In this document: positions 5,833 to 6,699 of the stretch, piece after piece
How positions within the stretch are numbered: position 1 is the first letter of the stretch
Layout of the letters: each line of letters begins with the position of its first letter
Notes under the pieces: model-generated
What the model saw: only the letters and a program-made list of their open reading frames with translations
Told to the model about the DNA's origin: nothing
Database searches by the model: none
Made by a program: the position numbers and the translations under genes
Assembly (NCBI GenBank): GCA_027026295.1
Contig: JALVOR010000069.1
Location: forward strand, 1-6,699
Source of the DNA: Anaerolineales bacterium
GTDB lineage: Bacteria > Chloroflexota > Anaerolineae > Anaerolineales > DRMV01
Length of the DNA stretch: 6,699 bases
Direction of reading: 5' to 3'

Positions 5833-5868
5833 CTTGCGGGCAGGATTTTACAGCCTTTTTACAAGGCG
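5821..5868. promoter_or_regulatory. Imperfect inverted repeat between divergent genes
   Basis: CGCCTTTGT (5821-5829) faces ACAAGGCG (5861-5868) as an inverted pair with one extra base. GCCTT (5853-5857) can alternatively pair with AAGGC (5863-5867). It overlaps the -35 region of nfeD and the candidate -35 of the divergent gene, so a shared operator is possible. This is weak evidence on its own. Confidence 0.25.
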
Positions 5869-5886
5869 TTGATAGCGGGGTAACAT
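5858..5886 (+). promoter_or_regulatory. Candidate promoter of the exported repeat protein
   Basis: TTTACA (5858-5863) and TAACAT (5881-5886) are 17 bp apart and match the consensus at 5 and 4 of 6 positions. An alternative pair, TTGATA (5869) and TAAGAT (5895), is 20 bp apart and less likely. Confidence 0.4.
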
Positions 5887-5944
5887 CAAAAAGGTAAGAT
5901 GGGAGCGTAAAGTTCTGCAAACCCATCTCTTCAGGAGGTTAACC

Positions 5945-6699
5945 ATGTTCAAGAAAGGACTTGCAGGCGGGCTGATTGCCCTCGCACTTGCTTTCGCATT
6001 CTCACTAACTGCGCTGGCCGCCCCCGCCACCGACACGGGAACGCCCCCAACGCAACCGCACCGCCGGGCACGGGTGGCGCAAGTCACCGCCGTCGACGCC
6101 AACGCGTTCACCGTTACCACCCCCAACGGGAAAACCGTCACGGTGCAGGTCGATGAGCAGACCGCATACCGCCTTGCTGGCGGCGGCGCAGCCTCTTTCG
6201 CCGACATTCAGGTTGGCCGCTGGGTTACAGGGCGCTTCGAGCGCACCGACCAGGAAGGCGTGCTGCACGCCCGCGTGGTCGTCATCCTGCCCGAAGACTT
6301 CGACCCCGGTCAGTGGAAAGACGCCCGCCGCTACATGGGCAAAATCACCGCTGTGGGCGACAGTGCCCTCACCATCCAAACCCGCGACGGCCAAACCCTC
6401 ACCTTCGCCGTCACCGCCGACACCAAATTCCGCAGCCGCGACGGCTCGGTGAACGGCCTCGGCGACCTGCAGCCCGGCATGGGCGCCATCGTCATTGCCC
6501 GCAAGCAGGATGACGGCTCGCTGCTCGCCCTGGGCATCGGCGCTGGCAAAATCCGGAGTGAACGCCCCAGCCACTACATGGGCAAAATCACCGCCGTGGG
6601 CGACAGCACCCTCACCATCCAAACCCGCGACGGCCAAACCTTCACCTTCGCCGTCACCGCCAATACCAAATTCCGCAGCCGCGACGGCTCGGTGAACGG
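5945..6699 (+). CDS. Exported DUF5666-like repeat protein, C-terminus beyond window
   Basis: ATG at 5945 follows AGGAGGTT with 4 nt spacing, a very strong ribosome binding site; 251 codons are visible with no stop. Residues 1-25 are a signal peptide: MFKKG, a long Leu/Ala core, then a likely cut after ALA (A23-L24-A25). The mature part is made of small beta-rich units beginning with a G-K-I-T-A-V-like strand followed by TIQTRDGQTLTFAVTADTKF, the pattern of DUF5666 domains (OB-like barrels). Unit one (about 42-115, VAQVTAVDANAFTVTTPNGK) is diverged; units two (about 129-209) and three (from about 210) are nearly identical. It lacks cysteines and catalytic motifs in the visible part. Its function is unknown; a cell-surface or metal-, polymer- or protein-binding role is speculation. 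It is transcribed away from nfeD. Confidence 0.85.
   Translation, partial: MFKKGLAGGLIALALAFAFSLTALAAPATDTGTPPTQPHRRARVAQVTAVDANAFTVTTPNGKTVTVQVDEQTAYRLAGGGAASFADIQVGRWVTGRFERTDQEGVLHARVVVILPEDFDPGQWKDARRYMGKITAVGDSALTIQTRDGQTLTFAVTADTKFRSRDGSVNGLGDLQPGMGAIVIARKQDDGSLLALGIGAGKIRSERPSHYMGKITAVGDSTLTIQTRDGQTFTFAVTANTKFRSRDGSVN
6331..6699 (+). repeat. 243-bp direct repeat within the DUF5666-like gene
   Basis: The segment 6331-6456 recurs at 6574-6699 with an offset of 243 bp (81 codons) and about 6 differences in 126 positions, including GAC to AAT and CTC to TTC. The frame is kept. The second copy runs off the right edge, so further units may follow. Such identity suggests recent duplication or gene conversion. 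Confidence 0.9.

Noticed and set aside
6005..6637. Minus-strand open frame of 210 codons
   Set aside because: It is a GC-rich shadow of the DUF5666-like gene; the plus frame has a signal peptide and an ideal ribosome binding site.

Overview
The window looks like a contig end from a Chloroflexota-type bacterium, possibly of the Anaerolineae class. This is an inference from the short YidC without a periplasmic domain, the L34 beginning MPKRTYQPK, the GC-rich coding sequence and the gene order; no rRNA or other lineage marker is present. Five regions can be read.

(1) Positions 1 to about 144 hold a very GC-rich plus-strand fragment that reads as the C-terminal part of a GcvT-like aminomethyltransferase. 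It abuts, head-on, the truncated 5' part of jag/khpB on the minus strand (about 145-476). Both genes are broken at the same place, so this is most simply a chimeric join or a rearrangement breakpoint.

(2) Positions 476-3672 (minus strand) hold the conserved ribosome/membrane-biogenesis cluster, read right to left: rpmH, rnpA, yidD, a PQQ-type beta-propeller lipoprotein, yidC, jag. A near-consensus sigma-70 promoter (TTGACC, 17 bp, TATAAT) precedes a leader of roughly 90 nt with two clean hairpins. The beta-propeller lipoprotein between yidD and yidC is an addition to the usual order. A 179-bp MITE-like element with terminal inverted repeats and a TAA target duplication lies between yidD and the lipoprotein gene. 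Removing it on paper leaves the two genes about 6 nt apart.

(3) Positions 3712-5766 (minus strand) form a probable nfeD - SPFH/slipin - GNAT operon behind its own TATAAT promoter.

(4) Positions 5767-5944 are a divergent intergenic region with promoters for both sides.

(5) Positions 5945 to the right edge (plus strand) hold the start of an exported DUF5666-like repeat protein with a 243-bp tandem duplication about 95% identical at the DNA level.

Together, region 2 supplies a ribosomal protein, the RNase P protein and the YidC insertion pathway. Region 3 encodes a membrane-microdomain protein with its NfeD partner. I see no clear undescribed defence or mobile system. The most unusual items are the gcvT/jag junction, the MITE within the operon and the lipoprotein placed beside yidC.
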